Assembly (NCBI GenBank): GCA_028277605.1
Contig: JANQFZ010000044.1
Span: 1 to 50,632 of the forward strand
DNA: 50,632 nt
Origin: Vallitaleaceae bacterium
GTDB lineage: Bacteria > Bacillota > Clostridia > Lachnospirales > Vallitaleaceae
Reading direction: 5' to 3'
Part shown: positions 16,667-25,222 of the stretch, one piece after another
How the letters are laid out: each line of letters starts with the position of its first letter
Position numbering within the stretch: the first letter of the stretch is position 1
Program-made: the position numbers and the translations under genes
The notes under the pieces: generated by a model
Told to the model about the DNA's origin: nothing
Seen by the model: only the letters and a program-made list of their open reading frames with translations
Database searches by the model: none

Positions 16667-17800
16667 TTGGCAGGTGTGAATATACCGATGACAATAGCAT
16701 CCTTATTGCCATTTTTATTGGGGCTTTTGTTTCAATTGAATGTATTTAAAAACTATAATGCTATGATGCAGGAGTATTATTGGCATAATAAGTTAATCAA
16801 TTCTAGTGTAATTGATTATATCAGAGGAATGCCCGTCATAAAAGTGTTTAATAAGACAGCTAGTACATTAAGAAACCTGAACAAGACATTAGATGATTTT
16901 AAAAGCTTTTGGATGCAATTTGTAAAAAAAACAGGGTTGCCTTTTACTTCTTTTAGTGTTTGTACTGATATAAGTTTTTTGTTTGTACTTCCTTTGGGCA
17001 TTATTCTTTCAATGAAGGGTATGTTGTTAGATCTCAACTATTTTTGTTTGCTTCGGTAGGTGTATATTATACGATGTTTCTTCCTATGTTAGGTCAAGTT
17101 GCTAGCACAATGTCCATTAATATGAAAAACTTAGATACATGCCATAATAGACACTCCTTCCTTGGAAGAAGTGAAAAAGGCTATAATATTTCCATAAAAA
17201 ATGCTTCTTTTGGCTATGATTCAAATACAACTGTTGTACATAATATTACTATGGATATAACTGAGGGAGAAAAGGTTGCATTTGTAGGTCCATCTGGAGC
17301 AGGTAAAAGCACGATAGCCAATCTTATTGCTAGGTTTTATGACCCACAGCAAGGTAAAATTGAAATAGGGAATATTAATATTAAAAAGATGGCTTATGAA
17401 AAGTTAATGGATTGTGTTGCCTATGTTTTTCAAGATAGCTTTACATTTGCAGATAGCATTCTTGAAAATATTCGAATGTACAAAGATGAAGTAAGTAGAG
17501 AAGAGGTCATTCGGGTATCAAAACTTGCACAAGCACATCGATTTATTATGGAATTACCGAAAGGATACGATACAGTTCTTGGAAGCAATGGAACCTATTT
17601 ATCAGGTGGGCAGAAGCAGAGGATTAATATAGCTAGAGCAATTTTAAAAATGCTCCTATTATTATTTTAGATGAAGCTACTGCTTTTGCAGATCCAGAAA
17701 ATGAGAATTTGATACAAAAAGGTCTAACTTATCTTTTGAAGAATAAAACAGTCATTATGATTGCACACAGGTTAAAAACAATAAAGAATGTTGATAACGA
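16667..17800 (+). pseudogene. ABC exporter (TMD-NBD) pseudogene with two frameshifts
   Basis: Remains of a fused multidrug- or siderophore-type ABC half-transporter. Frame 1 (16667-17059) holds the second half of the transmembrane domain (YIRGMPVIKVFN coupling region). The frame shifts near 17040. Frame 2 (17044-17670) holds the ATPase with Walker A GPSGAGKST, a Q-loop (YVFQDSF) and signature LSGGQKQR. A second shift at about 17645-17650 in a run of five A (six would restore the frame) puts Walker B ([10 protein letters not shown]) and the H-loop (MIAHRL) in a third frame that stops at 17820. The 5' end is missing beside the AraC fragment, and the 3' end is fused to an unrelated ABC ATPase. 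Confidence 0.85.
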
Positions 17801-17806
17801 AGATGA

Positions 17807-18196
17807 AAAGTATGGTATGTGATGCAGGACATAGATAGTCAGTTGTTTGCTGAAAGTGTTATGGAAGAGCTCTTAATCGGTTATTCTGAACAAAGCTTAT
17901 CAGGAGGGCAGAAACAACGACTTGCTTTAGGTACAGCGCTAATGAATGATGCACAAATCATTATTTTAGACGAACCTACAAGCGGTTTGGATGGTAAAAA
18001 TATGATGAGTGTAGCTAAGTTGATGAGAGAATTAGCAAGTGAACAAAGATTAGTTATTATTATTACGCATGATTATGAATTGGCAATCAATGCATGTGAT
18101 AGAGTCATTCGTATGGATAAGGGTGAAATAATATTGGATGGTCAAATTAAATGCAATAAAAATCTTTTAAATGAAATGATAACAATAGAAAAATAA
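17807..18196 (+). pseudogene. C-terminal half of an ECF-type ABC ATPase (EcfA/CbiO-like)
   Basis: About 125-130 codons resembling the second half of an energy-coupling-factor ATPase: Q-loop [21 protein letters not shown], signature LSGGQKQRL, Walker B IIILDEPTSGLDG, H-loop IITHDYEL. Walker A and the N-terminal half are absent, so it cannot be an active ATPase alone. A GTG and an ATG stand at 17819-17824, but no ribosome site precedes them. It follows the exporter remnant directly, which suggests one deletion joined the two. The parent locus may have resembled AraC-regulated siderophore or metal loci combining exporter-like ABC proteins with an ECF module. Confidence 0.8.
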
Positions 18197-18298
18197 TCTC
18201 TTGTTAAAACAAATGTTAGTTTCTTAATTTCAATTTGCAATTTTTAATTTATAGTTACTAGCATGACATAAGTATGAGCAAGATGAGGATACTTATGT

Positions 18299-18327
18299 TT
18301 GACAACAAAATAGAAAGAGTATATAAT
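18299..18327 (+). promoter_or_regulatory. Consensus sigma-A promoter for the MFS exporter gene
   Basis: A perfect TTGACA (18299-18304), a 17-base spacer and a perfect TATAAT (18322-18327), about 70 bases before the MFS start. Confidence 0.9.
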
Positions 18328-18368
18328 AAGCCATATAGTTAGTTTGATATAACTAACAATGCGGCTTA
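18327..18368. promoter_or_regulatory. Nested palindromic operator at the MFS transcription start
   Basis: Inner arms GTTAGTT (18338-18344) and AACTAAC (18351-18357) are separated by six bases. Outer arms TAAGCC (18327-18332) and GGCTTA (18363-18368) sit symmetrically around them. The element begins at the last base of the -10 box, a position where a bound repressor would block initiation. The MarR-family protein encoded two genes' length downstream is the obvious candidate. Confidence 0.7.
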
Positions 18369-18395
18369 TTATGAATACAAGAAGGAGCAATTTTG

Positions 18396-19649
18396 ATGAA
18401 AGCTATACTTAAAAACAAAAATATTAAACTGCTTATTTTCGGAAGAAATACATCTGTTTTTGGAGATGTCATGCTTTTAACAGCTCTAGCTCTACACGTT
18501 TTTAAAATAACAAATTCACCCAAAGCCTTTGGTGCTATCATGGCTGTCGCCTATATACCAAGGCTTATTCTTAGCTCTTTTTCAGGGGCAATAGTAGATA
18601 GAATACCTAAAAAAAGATTGATGATTTCTTTGGACATAATTAGGGGTGTTATTTTGATAGGCACATTAATTTTTAATAATTATCATTTACCTACAATATA
18701 TTTTCTTATTCTTACCTTTGCTGTGGCAGATACATTTTTTATGCCAGCCTCTGTATCTATTATTCCAAAAATTGTTCCTAAAGACCTTAGAATGGAAGTT
18801 AATTCCATTGACCAGACCATTGAAAATACAATTAATGTAGTTTCACCATTAATAGCAAGTGCCTTATATGTATCAGGAGGATTATTTATAATCATTATAG
18901 TTGATGCTATTACGTTTATTATCTCAGGACTTTCTGAGATGCTTATAGAGTTTGATGATACTATCGGTGAGATAAAGGGGAAGGTTTATAAGGACATGCT
19001 AAGGATTTTCAAACTATTTAAAGACGATATAAGAGTGGGCTCACTAGTAGTTAATGGCGCGCTAACACACCTTTTTTTAGTTCCGTTTATAGAAGTAGGG
19101 ATTATTTCCTTACTTATGGTTACATTTAAAGCTCCAGAAATACATTACGGTATCGTAAGAGCGGCTATATCTGCTGCAACCATCCTTGCAGGAGTCATAG
19201 CTTATAAGATTAAAAATAAGGATATAGCAAGAAATATTAACATAGGCAACTTGGGGATGTTAATATCTGTACTATTCTTTGCTTTAGTAGTATTTAGTCC
19301 TTTTACCGAGTTTATTGGTAGTTCAATGTATTTTCCAGTGATATATTTATCTATTGCTTGTTTTGTTATGTTTCTTTCCTTTGGCTTCTATGTAGTTTTC
19401 TTCAGGACTTTTTATCAGACTCAAGTTCCAGAAAATATGTTAGGTCGTTTTGCTTCAGTATTTATTATTTTTATTTCTATATCAAGGATTTTAGGCATGT
19501 ATGTCTACGGAGTTCTTTTTGAAAGCTATCCAATATGGATCCCGATACTTATTTTGGGCTGTGGGATTTTACTCAAATTAATAGTTCATATTCCATTTAT
19601 AAATAGAGAGAAAGCAATTAGGATGAACAAAAGCAATACAGTAGCTTAA
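18396..19649 (+). CDS. MFS drug/metabolite exporter (DHA3-like)
   Basis: A 417-residue protein with about 12 predicted transmembrane helices and no other domain. The MFS loop 2-3 motif appears as GAIVDRIPKKRLM, and the N-terminus (FGRNTSVFGDVMLLTALALHVF) resembles the EntS/macrolide-efflux branch, which exports siderophores or drugs by proton exchange. I start at the ATG of 18396; an in-frame TTG directly before it is less likely given GAAGGAG 7 bases upstream of the ATG. A strong promoter with an operator-like palindrome precedes it and a MarR gene follows after 82 bases. The substrate is unknown. Confidence 0.88.
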   Translation: MKAILKNKNIKLLIFGRNTSVFGDVMLLTALALHVFKITNSPKAFGAIMAVAYIPRLILSSFSGAIVDRIPKKRLMISLDIIRGVILIGTLIFNNYHLPTIYFLILTFAVADTFFMPASVSIIPKIVPKDLRMEVNSIDQTIENTINVVSPLIASALYVSGGLFIIIIVDAITFIISGLSEMLIEFDDTIGEIKGKVYKDMLRIFKLFKDDIRVGSLVVNGALTHLFLVPFIEVGIISLLMVTFKAPEIHYGIVRAAISAATILAGVIAYKIKNKDIARNINIGNLGMLISVLFFALVVFSPFTEFIGSSMYFPVIYLSIACFVMFLSFGFYVVFFRTFYQTQVPENMLGRFASVFIIFISISRILGMYVYGVLFESYPIWIPILILGCGILLKLIVHIPFINREKAIRMNKSNTVA

Positions 19650-19731
19650 ATCATTTTTTCATAACCTCCTTGAGTCATAGGTTGTTCAATGATACAATGA
19701 TAATAATTATTACAATCTGTGAGGTGTAAGC

Positions 19732-20148
19732 ATGGAATTATATGAAATTATAGATGAACTAACGGATAAAATGGGTAAAATGCTTAGAGATGAAAAGGTA
19801 AAGCTTATTGGTGAAAAAGCTCTTGAGAAGATCAGTTATGGAAGCTTTAGGGCTTTAGATGTTGTAGCAAACTCAAAAGAATCTACTATCAGTTCAATAG
19901 CTAAGGAATTGAATATAACAAAAGCTTCAGCTTCTGTAGCAGTACAAAAGATGGAAAAGGAAGGACTTGTATATAAACAACAGTCCATAGAAGACAAAAG
20001 AGTCTATTTCATAATATTGGCAGACAACGGTAAGGCGATTATTCAAAGTGAAATTAATGCACTGAAGCGTATGGCAAAGTACATAGAGAGTCGATTATCA
20101 AAAGAGGAATCGAAAAATTTTAGAGATTATATGATAAAATTAATGTAG
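19732..20148 (+). CDS. MarR-family transcriptional regulator
   Basis: A 138-residue winged-helix dimeric repressor. The helix-turn-helix and wing are clear: STISSIAKELNITKASASVAVQKMEKEGLVYKQQSIEDKRVYFIILADNGK, with the conserved D-x-R of the wing. Flanking helices supply the dimer interface. GAGGTG lies 6 bases before the ATG. MarR proteins usually repress an adjacent exporter and release DNA on binding a drug-like ligand; here the adjacent exporter has a matching palindrome over its start site. A 12-base palindrome (TAATAATTATTA) lies in its own upstream region. Confidence 0.92.
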   Translation: MELYEIIDELTDKMGKMLRDEKVKLIGEKALEKISYGSFRALDVVANSKESTISSIAKELNITKASASVAVQKMEKEGLVYKQQSIEDKRVYFIILADNGKAIIQSEINALKRMAKYIESRLSKEESKNFRDYMIKLM

Positions 20149-20229
20149 GAGGTACCTTACCTTGCAAATTTTGCTATGAAAAACTAGAATTTAATATAGT
20201 ATTACATTATTCTCTTAATCAATATTAAT

Positions 20230-20268
20230 ATAAGCAATGTACAGAATCTCTTTCTATACATTGCTTAT
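20230..20268 (+). terminator. Terminator after the MarR gene
   Basis: A perfect 12-bp stem (ATAAGCAATGTA with TACATTGCTTAT) with a 15-base loop. The downstream T content is modest. It lies between converging genes. Confidence 0.65.
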
Positions 20269-20325
20269 AATTAAGCCTTAACCTTCAGGCTTTCCTATAA
20301 GCAAATAGTAACTATACCAATATCT

Positions 20326-21234
20326 TTAGATGAAAAGTATATTTCGATAATGACCTCGAGGTAAATAACCAACGGTATCTGAATCTTGTAACATGACATA
20401 ATCATAAACAGAAATATCTCTAAAAGTCTCTTCTACAGGTCCAAGAATATTATACCTCAAAGCAAGTAACAGACTGCCTTCAGGAAGAGGTATGCTGGAA
20501 GAATTCTGGTTAGGCTTAGAATAAAGGTGGTTTGGATAAGTGGTGAGATGAACTCTCTTGCCAAAGTATTTAACCAATTCTATACGTCGCATGGCAAGCT
20601 TAGCGGATTCTGCTATAAAACTGCTGTCATGATTGGCGGCATCTGTTAATGCCTTGATAATTTCCTCTCGATTCAATGCGAGTCTGCCAAAACAGAAAAC
20701 ACAGTATTGTCTTATGATTTGACATGAATGATTGATTAAATTAAGAAGATAAGGAATTGATTTAGATCCCATAGCTTCCCACTCAAAGCTTTCATAATAA
20801 TAAGAACGATAGATATGCCTTAGAGCTTGTAGATTCTCTAAATAACAGCTTTCATTCCCCCTATCTATCCAGCTTTTTTGTAATTCTTCAGGATTTGTAA
20901 TCGCATCACTATAGGGTATAAGCAGTTCGGTATCTTGTAAAATGCGATTAGGTTCTTGAATTTGATTACTTTGAACTAAGGTATCAACTGTGATATTTAA
21001 TTGCTTAGAAAGACAATAAAGAGAGTCTCCACGAAGCATAACGTAATAGGGATGGGCACCTGCCTTAACTTTAGGCAACTGTTCAGTATCTGAATCAGGA
21101 ATGATAACAACTAAACCGCTTGGAACTCGACTAGGATTACATATCACATTAATGTCTAATAGATCTCGTACCGTTATCTTAAATTGCTCCGCAATTGTAT
21201 ACAAATTCTCGCCTTGCTTAACATAATAAATCAT
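20326..21234 (-). CDS. LysM-LysM-HEAT-like repeat protein of unknown role
   Basis: A 302-residue protein. Two LysM modules (about 1-47, YVKQGENLYTIAEQFKI...; and about 60-107, YYVMLRGDSLYCLSKQLNI...) would bind N-acetylglucosamine polymers such as peptidoglycan or spore cortex. A helical region (about 130-210) resembles one or two HEAT/PBS-lyase repeats (SKSIPYLLNLINHSCQIIRQYCVFCFGRLA). The C-terminal 90 residues look beta-rich and are unrecognised. There is no signal peptide; LysM proteins without one are often spore-coat or cortex proteins in this phylum. The ATG at 21234 is preferred because GAGGTG overlaps the earlier ATG at 21252. Confidence 0.7.
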   Translation of the reverse strand: MIYYVKQGENLYTIAEQFKITVRDLLDINVICNPSRVPSGLVVIIPDSDTEQLPKVKAGAHPYYVMLRGDSLYCLSKQLNITVDTLVQSNQIQEPNRILQDTELLIPYSDAITNPEELQKSWIDRGNESCYLENLQALRHIYRSYYYESFEWEAMGSKSIPYLLNLINHSCQIIRQYCVFCFGRLALNREEIIKALTDAANHDSSFIAESAKLAMRRIELVKYFGKRVHLTTYPNHLYSKPNQNSSSIPLPEGSLLLALRYNILGPVEETFRDISVYDYVMLQDSDTVGYLPRGHYRNILFI

Positions 21235-21372
21235 ATAGTTATAACACCTCATTAAAATTTACTACTATTTTATTCATAGATATGACTAATGGACACTTAT
21301 GAACTCTAAGAAAAGTGTTAATACCCCCTATTTCAAAGGTTAAACGTATATAGATTGTATCAGGCAAATCTA

Positions 21373-21400
21373 TTGACAAAACAAAGTCGCTTGATATAAT
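21373..21400 (+). promoter_or_regulatory. Strong sigma-A promoter upstream of the orphan sugar permeases
   Basis: Perfect TTGACA (21373-21378), a 16-base spacer and perfect TATAAT (21395-21400). The leader to the first permease is about 165 bases. Confidence 0.8.
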
Positions 21401-21409
21401 AATATTGCA

Positions 21410-21422
21410 ATTGTTAGACAAT
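21410..21422. promoter_or_regulatory. Operator-like palindrome at the permease transcription start
   Basis: ATTGT-TAG-ACAAT, a perfect 5-bp inverted repeat around three bases, placed 10 bases after the -10 box. A repressor site here would be well placed, but no regulator gene is adjacent. Confidence 0.4.
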
Positions 21423-21573
21423 GATAATTAAAAGTAAAAAAACTCAAGACACTGAGCATAGCATTTGACATAATGGAGCTCATTTAGAATGAATTAAGTA
21501 CAAGCTACACATTGAACTATCTAAGTTATAAGCACAACGACAGATGCAGGACATGGTACAGCAGGGGGACAAT

Positions 21574-22512
21574 ATGTCAAAAAGAAATCATGTTTTCAAT
21601 GCAAGTAAAAATCATAAAAGACAAAGCTTTAAGTGTTATCTAAAACAGAATGGGATTCTCTATGTTATGATTATACCTGCTATTATATATTTTTCTATCT
21701 TTCATTTACTTCCTATAGTTGGTATGAGAATAGCTTTTGAGGAGTATCATCTACAAGGTTCAAATGAATGGGTAGGACTAAAAAATTTTGTAGCACTTTT
21801 TAGGTCTTCCACATTTTTAAAGGTTTTACTCAATACCCTTGTGATTAGTTTAATGAAGCTGATAATAATAATGCCAATTCCTATTATACTTTCTTTATTA
21901 ATTAATGAGTTAAAACAAAAAAACTTTAAAAAATATGTCCAAACTATCATCTATATGCCTTATTTCTTGTCATGGGTCGTTATCGCAGGTATATGGTTAA
22001 GTTTGTTATCTTATGATGGTGTAGTGAATCAAATTCTTAATATTTTTCATATAGAAGCTGTTGATTTTATGAAAAGCGAAATTCACATCCGATGGGTATT
22101 AATATTTTCAGAGATATGGAAAAGTGCAGGTTGGAATTCTATTATATATATTGCTACACTTATGAAAATAAACCCTACTCTATATTCAGCCGCACAAATT
22201 GATGGTGCTAACCGCTTTCAGCAAATGTGGTATATTACACTGCCAGAACTTGTTCCAACGATTGTGACGCTTTTTATCTTGAATTTTAGATTATTATTGA
22301 ATGCTGGTTTTGATCAAGTTTTTAATTTAATGAACGATTCTGTACTTAACTCTATAGATATACTGGATACCTATGCTTATAGAATAGGATTACTCGATGG
22401 TCAATATGCCTTTTCAATTGCTGCTAGCTTATTTAAGGGTATGATAGGCGTTATACTGATAGTGAGTACGCATCTAGCTGCTAAAAAAATATCGGGAAAG
22501 GGGCTGTGGTGA
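21574..22512 (+). CDS. CUT1 sugar ABC transporter permease, LplB/YteP type
   Basis: A 312-residue inner-membrane permease with about six transmembrane helices. The EAA docking loop is visible as SAAQIDGANRFQQMWYITLPELVPTI. The N-terminus (YVMIIPAIIYFSIFHLLPIVGMRIAFEEY) is typical of the LplB branch, which imports oligosaccharides such as rhamnogalacturonan or xylan pieces. I start at the ATG at 21574, where GGGGG lies 5 bases upstream; the frame is open 10 codons earlier. It is followed after one base by the partner permease. No binding-protein or ATPase gene adjoins; the ATPase (MsmX type) is often encoded elsewhere, but a missing binding protein is unusual. Confidence 0.88.
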   Translation: MSKRNHVFNASKNHKRQSFKCYLKQNGILYVMIIPAIIYFSIFHLLPIVGMRIAFEEYHLQGSNEWVGLKNFVALFRSSTFLKVLLNTLVISLMKLIIIMPIPIILSLLINELKQKNFKKYVQTIIYMPYFLSWVVIAGIWLSLLSYDGVVNQILNIFHIEAVDFMKSEIHIRWVLIFSEIWKSAGWNSIIYIATLMKINPTLYSAAQIDGANRFQQMWYITLPELVPTIVTLFILNFRLLLNAGFDQVFNLMNDSVLNSIDILDTYAYRIGLLDGQYAFSIAASLFKGMIGVILIVSTHLAAKKISGKGLW

Positions 22513-22513
22513 T

Positions 22514-23383
22514 ATGGTAAGAAAATATAAAGCTCATTATGTATTAACATGTATGGTTCTTCTAGTGTTGAGCCTAGCAATGCTGATACCTGTTGCTAAT
22601 ATAATTGCTTTATCTTTTACCTCTCCTGATAAAATCCCAGAAGTGAGTGGGTTCACAATGCTTCCTAAAGGATTTTCTCTCATTAACTATAAGCTATTAT
22701 TAACCAATTCAAAAGTATTAAGAGCCTTGTTTAATTCTTTACTAATAACTGGGGTTTCAACCATTTTGAATGTTTATATGACATGTATAAGTGCTTATGT
22801 CTTAACTCAATCGGATCTCAAGGGTAAGTCAATCTTGATAGGTATATTGATTCTTGTTATGTTTTTTGAGCCTGGAGTAGTTCAAGAATACTTAGTTATG
22901 AAGCATATGCATTTAATAGGTGATTATTGGTCCGTGATTCTATATAAAGCAATTAACGTCTATTACTTGATTATTATGATGCGCTTTTTTGAAGATATCC
23001 CTAAGTCATTAATTGATGCCGCAAGGGTTGATGGTGCTGGGCATGGAAAGATACTGCTTAGAATATTTATTCCGCTCGCAAAACCTGCGATGGTTACAGT
23101 TGGATTACTCTACACCGTTTTTCATTGGAACGCATGCTTTAAACCAAGTATTTTCTTAAGTCAAGATAAGTGGCCGCTTCAAGTTTTATTAAGACAGTTT
23201 GTTGTCTTAGGTAATGCATCATGCATAATAGAAGCAGAAACTATTAATAAAGCTTCACAGATAAGTTATGAAGCGCTGAAAGCTGGTTTTATTGTCATCG
23301 CGATTGTACCAATACTTATACTATACCCTCTAATTCTAAAATACTATACAAAGGGAACGATGCAAGGTGGAGTAAAGGGATAA
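22514..23383 (+). CDS. CUT1 sugar ABC transporter permease, YtcP type
   Basis: A 289-residue partner of the preceding permease, with about six transmembrane helices and the EAA loop IDAARVDGAGHGKILLRIFIPLAKPAM. The C-terminus (YYTKGTMQGGVKG) is characteristic of YtcP-like permeases. The start overlaps the end region of the first permease (GTGGTGATATG), so translation is coupled. The usual third gene, a lipoprotein solute-binding protein, is absent: a terminator follows 17 bases after the stop. Confidence 0.9.
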   Translation: MVRKYKAHYVLTCMVLLVLSLAMLIPVANIIALSFTSPDKIPEVSGFTMLPKGFSLINYKLLLTNSKVLRALFNSLLITGVSTILNVYMTCISAYVLTQSDLKGKSILIGILILVMFFEPGVVQEYLVMKHMHLIGDYWSVILYKAINVYYLIIMMRFFEDIPKSLIDAARVDGAGHGKILLRIFIPLAKPAMVTVGLLYTVFHWNACFKPSIFLSQDKWPLQVLLRQFVVLGNASCIIEAETINKASQISYEALKAGFIVIAIVPILILYPLILKYYTKGTMQGGVKG

Positions 23384-23400
23384 TTCTCCGAGAAAAAAAT

Positions 23401-23440
23401 AAAAAGACAATAAAGCATCTTACAGCTTGATTGTCTTTTT
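23401..23440. terminator. Bidirectional terminator between permease and YadA-like paralogue 2
   Basis: An 11-bp stem (AAAAAGACAAT with ATTGTCTTTTT), with an additional AAGC/GCTT pairing inside. A/T runs on both sides suit both converging genes. Confidence 0.9.
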
Positions 23441-23449
23441 ATTATTCTT

Positions 23450-25222
23450 TTATCTATAGAGGATCATGATTTGATGATAGCCAGTTCTTTTTATAACTCT
23501 GTAGCCGCTCTTAGAAGCGGTTGCTATACCGTTGTTATTGGGCTTGCAGTAGCTTCCGGGCTTACAAGTCCCATCATCTCTTACTCGAATCTGTCCTAAT
23601 AAACCAACAACAACCCATCCGGGTTTATTTTCTCTTGAGTAGTCACATTCTGGGCAATATCCAGATTTTTTAATAGGCAAGGAAATTGTAAATTCTGGTC
23701 TTATTTCATTTCCATCTTTATCTATACTGGCAGGAACAAGAACATCCTCATATTGAACTCTTCCCCATTCATCCGTAACATACATATCTGAATTGACTGT
23801 ACCTATGACAAGACCAGGAGATGAGCTGGTAATACCCAATATGAAGGTATCCTTACAAGTGGCTATTCTAATGGTATCACTTGCGCCATCAAAGGTAACA
23901 AAGTATCCTACATCAATATTTCGCTTATTACTTGTCTCAAATATTTCTGCATAGTCACAGCAGTTACCACCTGCGTTACCGACAGTAACACCGCCAAAGC
24001 ATCCAATGCCATTGTTTTGAATACGTGCAGTAATAATACCACCAGATGCCATATGCCAATCAAAATCTCCACAAGTGGTGCCAGTATTTCCCATAATATG
24101 AGAGAAGAGATTTGCAGCAGTTGTATTTAAACCTTGTGCATGAGAACCAGTGGCATTAGCTCTTGTACCTTCGCCTTCTGAATGTGATCCACTGCCAATG
24201 GCTCCTGTTGTATTACCTTCTGCATGAGCAGCTGTACCTGTTGTAAAACAACCTAAACCCTCAGTATGTGAAATAGCTCCACTGGCTGTTGTATCCTGTC
24301 CTTCGGCATGAGAAGCAGCGCCATTTGCCATAGTTCTTAAACCTTCAGCGTGAGCATTAGTTCCACCAAACCCCGTTGTACAAGATTCTCCTTCAGCATG
24401 CGAGCTGACCCCGTTAGTTGTGGTACTCGTTCCTTCAGCATGAGAGGTGGTGGCAGCGGCTGTTGTATCCTGCCCTTCAGCATGAGAAGTAGCAGCATTT
24501 GCCATAGTTCTTAAGCCTTCTGCATGAGCTGCTGTAGCGCCAAATCCTGTTGAACTTAAATTACCTTCCGCATGCGAGTCCACGCCTTGTGCATTGGTAC
24601 CAAACCCTTCAGAATGGGCAGATGTAGCAGCTGCATCCGTGACAGTTTGTCTACCTTCAGCATGAGAAGCAACACCGTTAGCTGTACAATTTTGTCCTTC
24701 AGCGTGAGAATCATCACCTACGGCGCTAGAGCCATTGCCTTCAGCATGAGAATTGTCGCCTGAAGCAGTGGTTCCATTACCTTCTGAATGTGAAGCAGTT
24801 GCTAAAGCTTGTGTAGAGTTGCCTTCTGCATGAGACACCGAACCTCCAGCAAAAGTATTGCCACCTTCAGCATGAGAAAGATCTCCAGCTGCAACTGTAC
24901 CACCGCCTTCTGCATGGGCACCTGTACCAATAGAAGTGGTTTTTAGGAATACACCGTTGATGATAGTACCTTTTCCTTCAGAGTGGGATGAATCGCCTTG
25001 AGCTCTTGTACTCTTCCCCTCAGAATGAGAGCAGTCGCCTTCAGCTTTCGTACAGCAGCCCTCAGAATGAGCGCATGTCCCAGTAGCTTTCGTGCAGCAG
25101 CCTTCTGCATGTGAGCATTCGCCTTGTGCAATTGTATTACAACCTTCTGCATCTGAGCATAGGCCTGTAGCTTGTGTATTACAATCAATGATAGCTTTTT
25201 TCTTATTTTTTAATTTTTCCAT
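23450..25222 (-). CDS. YadA-head-repeat protein with C-terminal Peptidase_G2 domain (paralogue 2)
   Basis: A 590-residue protein, close paralogue of the plus-strand gene at 14593 and in opposite orientation. About 24 head repeats of 14 residues or variants, again with Cys-rich leading repeats (EGCNTIAQGECSHAEGCC). An internal duplication repeats the block AHAEGLRTMAN...SHAEGQDTT. The Peptidase_G2 domain (about 375-590) shows CCDYAEIFET, IDVGYFVTF, ITSSSPGLVIGTV, VTDEWGRVQY and VGLLGQIRVRDDGTC. The start is the ATG at 25222, with AGGAGG 7-8 bases upstream; the frame is open 10 codons more. No export signal was found. Surface fibre, spore appendage or phage-derived tailspike are all possible. 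Confidence 0.85.
   Translation of the reverse strand: MEKLKNKKKAIIDCNTQATGLCSDAEGCNTIAQGECSHAEGCCTKATGTCAHSEGCCTKAEGDCSHSEGKSTRAQGDSSHSEGKGTIINGVFLKTTSIGTGAHAEGGGTVAAGDLSHAEGGNTFAGGSVSHAEGNSTQALATASHSEGNGTTASGDNSHAEGNGSSAVGDDSHAEGQNCTANGVASHAEGRQTVTDAAATSAHSEGFGTNAQGVDSHAEGNLSSTGFGATAAHAEGLRTMANAATSHAEGQDTTAAATTSHAEGTSTTTNGVSSHAEGESCTTGFGGTNAHAEGLRTMANGAASHAEGQDTTASGAISHTEGLGCFTTGTAAHAEGNTTGAIGSGSHSEGEGTRANATGSHAQGLNTTAANLFSHIMGNTGTTCGDFDWHMASGGIITARIQNNGIGCFGGVTVGNAGGNCCDYAEIFETSNKRNIDVGYFVTFDGASDTIRIATCKDTFILGITSSSPGLVIGTVNSDMYVTDEWGRVQYEDVLVPASIDKDGNEIRPEFTISLPIKKSGYCPECDYSRENKPGWVVVGLLGQIRVRDDGTCKPGSYCKPNNNGIATASKSGYRVIKRTGYHQIMILYR

Noticed and set aside
16667..17820. Programmed frameshifting in the ABC exporter
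   Set aside because: Both flanks of the gene are truncated and two separate shifts are needed, so decay is the simpler explanation.
17819..18196. A stand-alone intact ABC ATPase gene
   Set aside because: The Walker A half is missing and no ribosome site precedes the possible GTG/ATG starts.
21239..21421. A 60-codon minus-strand frame upstream of the LysM gene
   Set aside because: It starts with TTG, has no ribosome site, and lies over the strong plus-strand promoter and operator-like palindrome.
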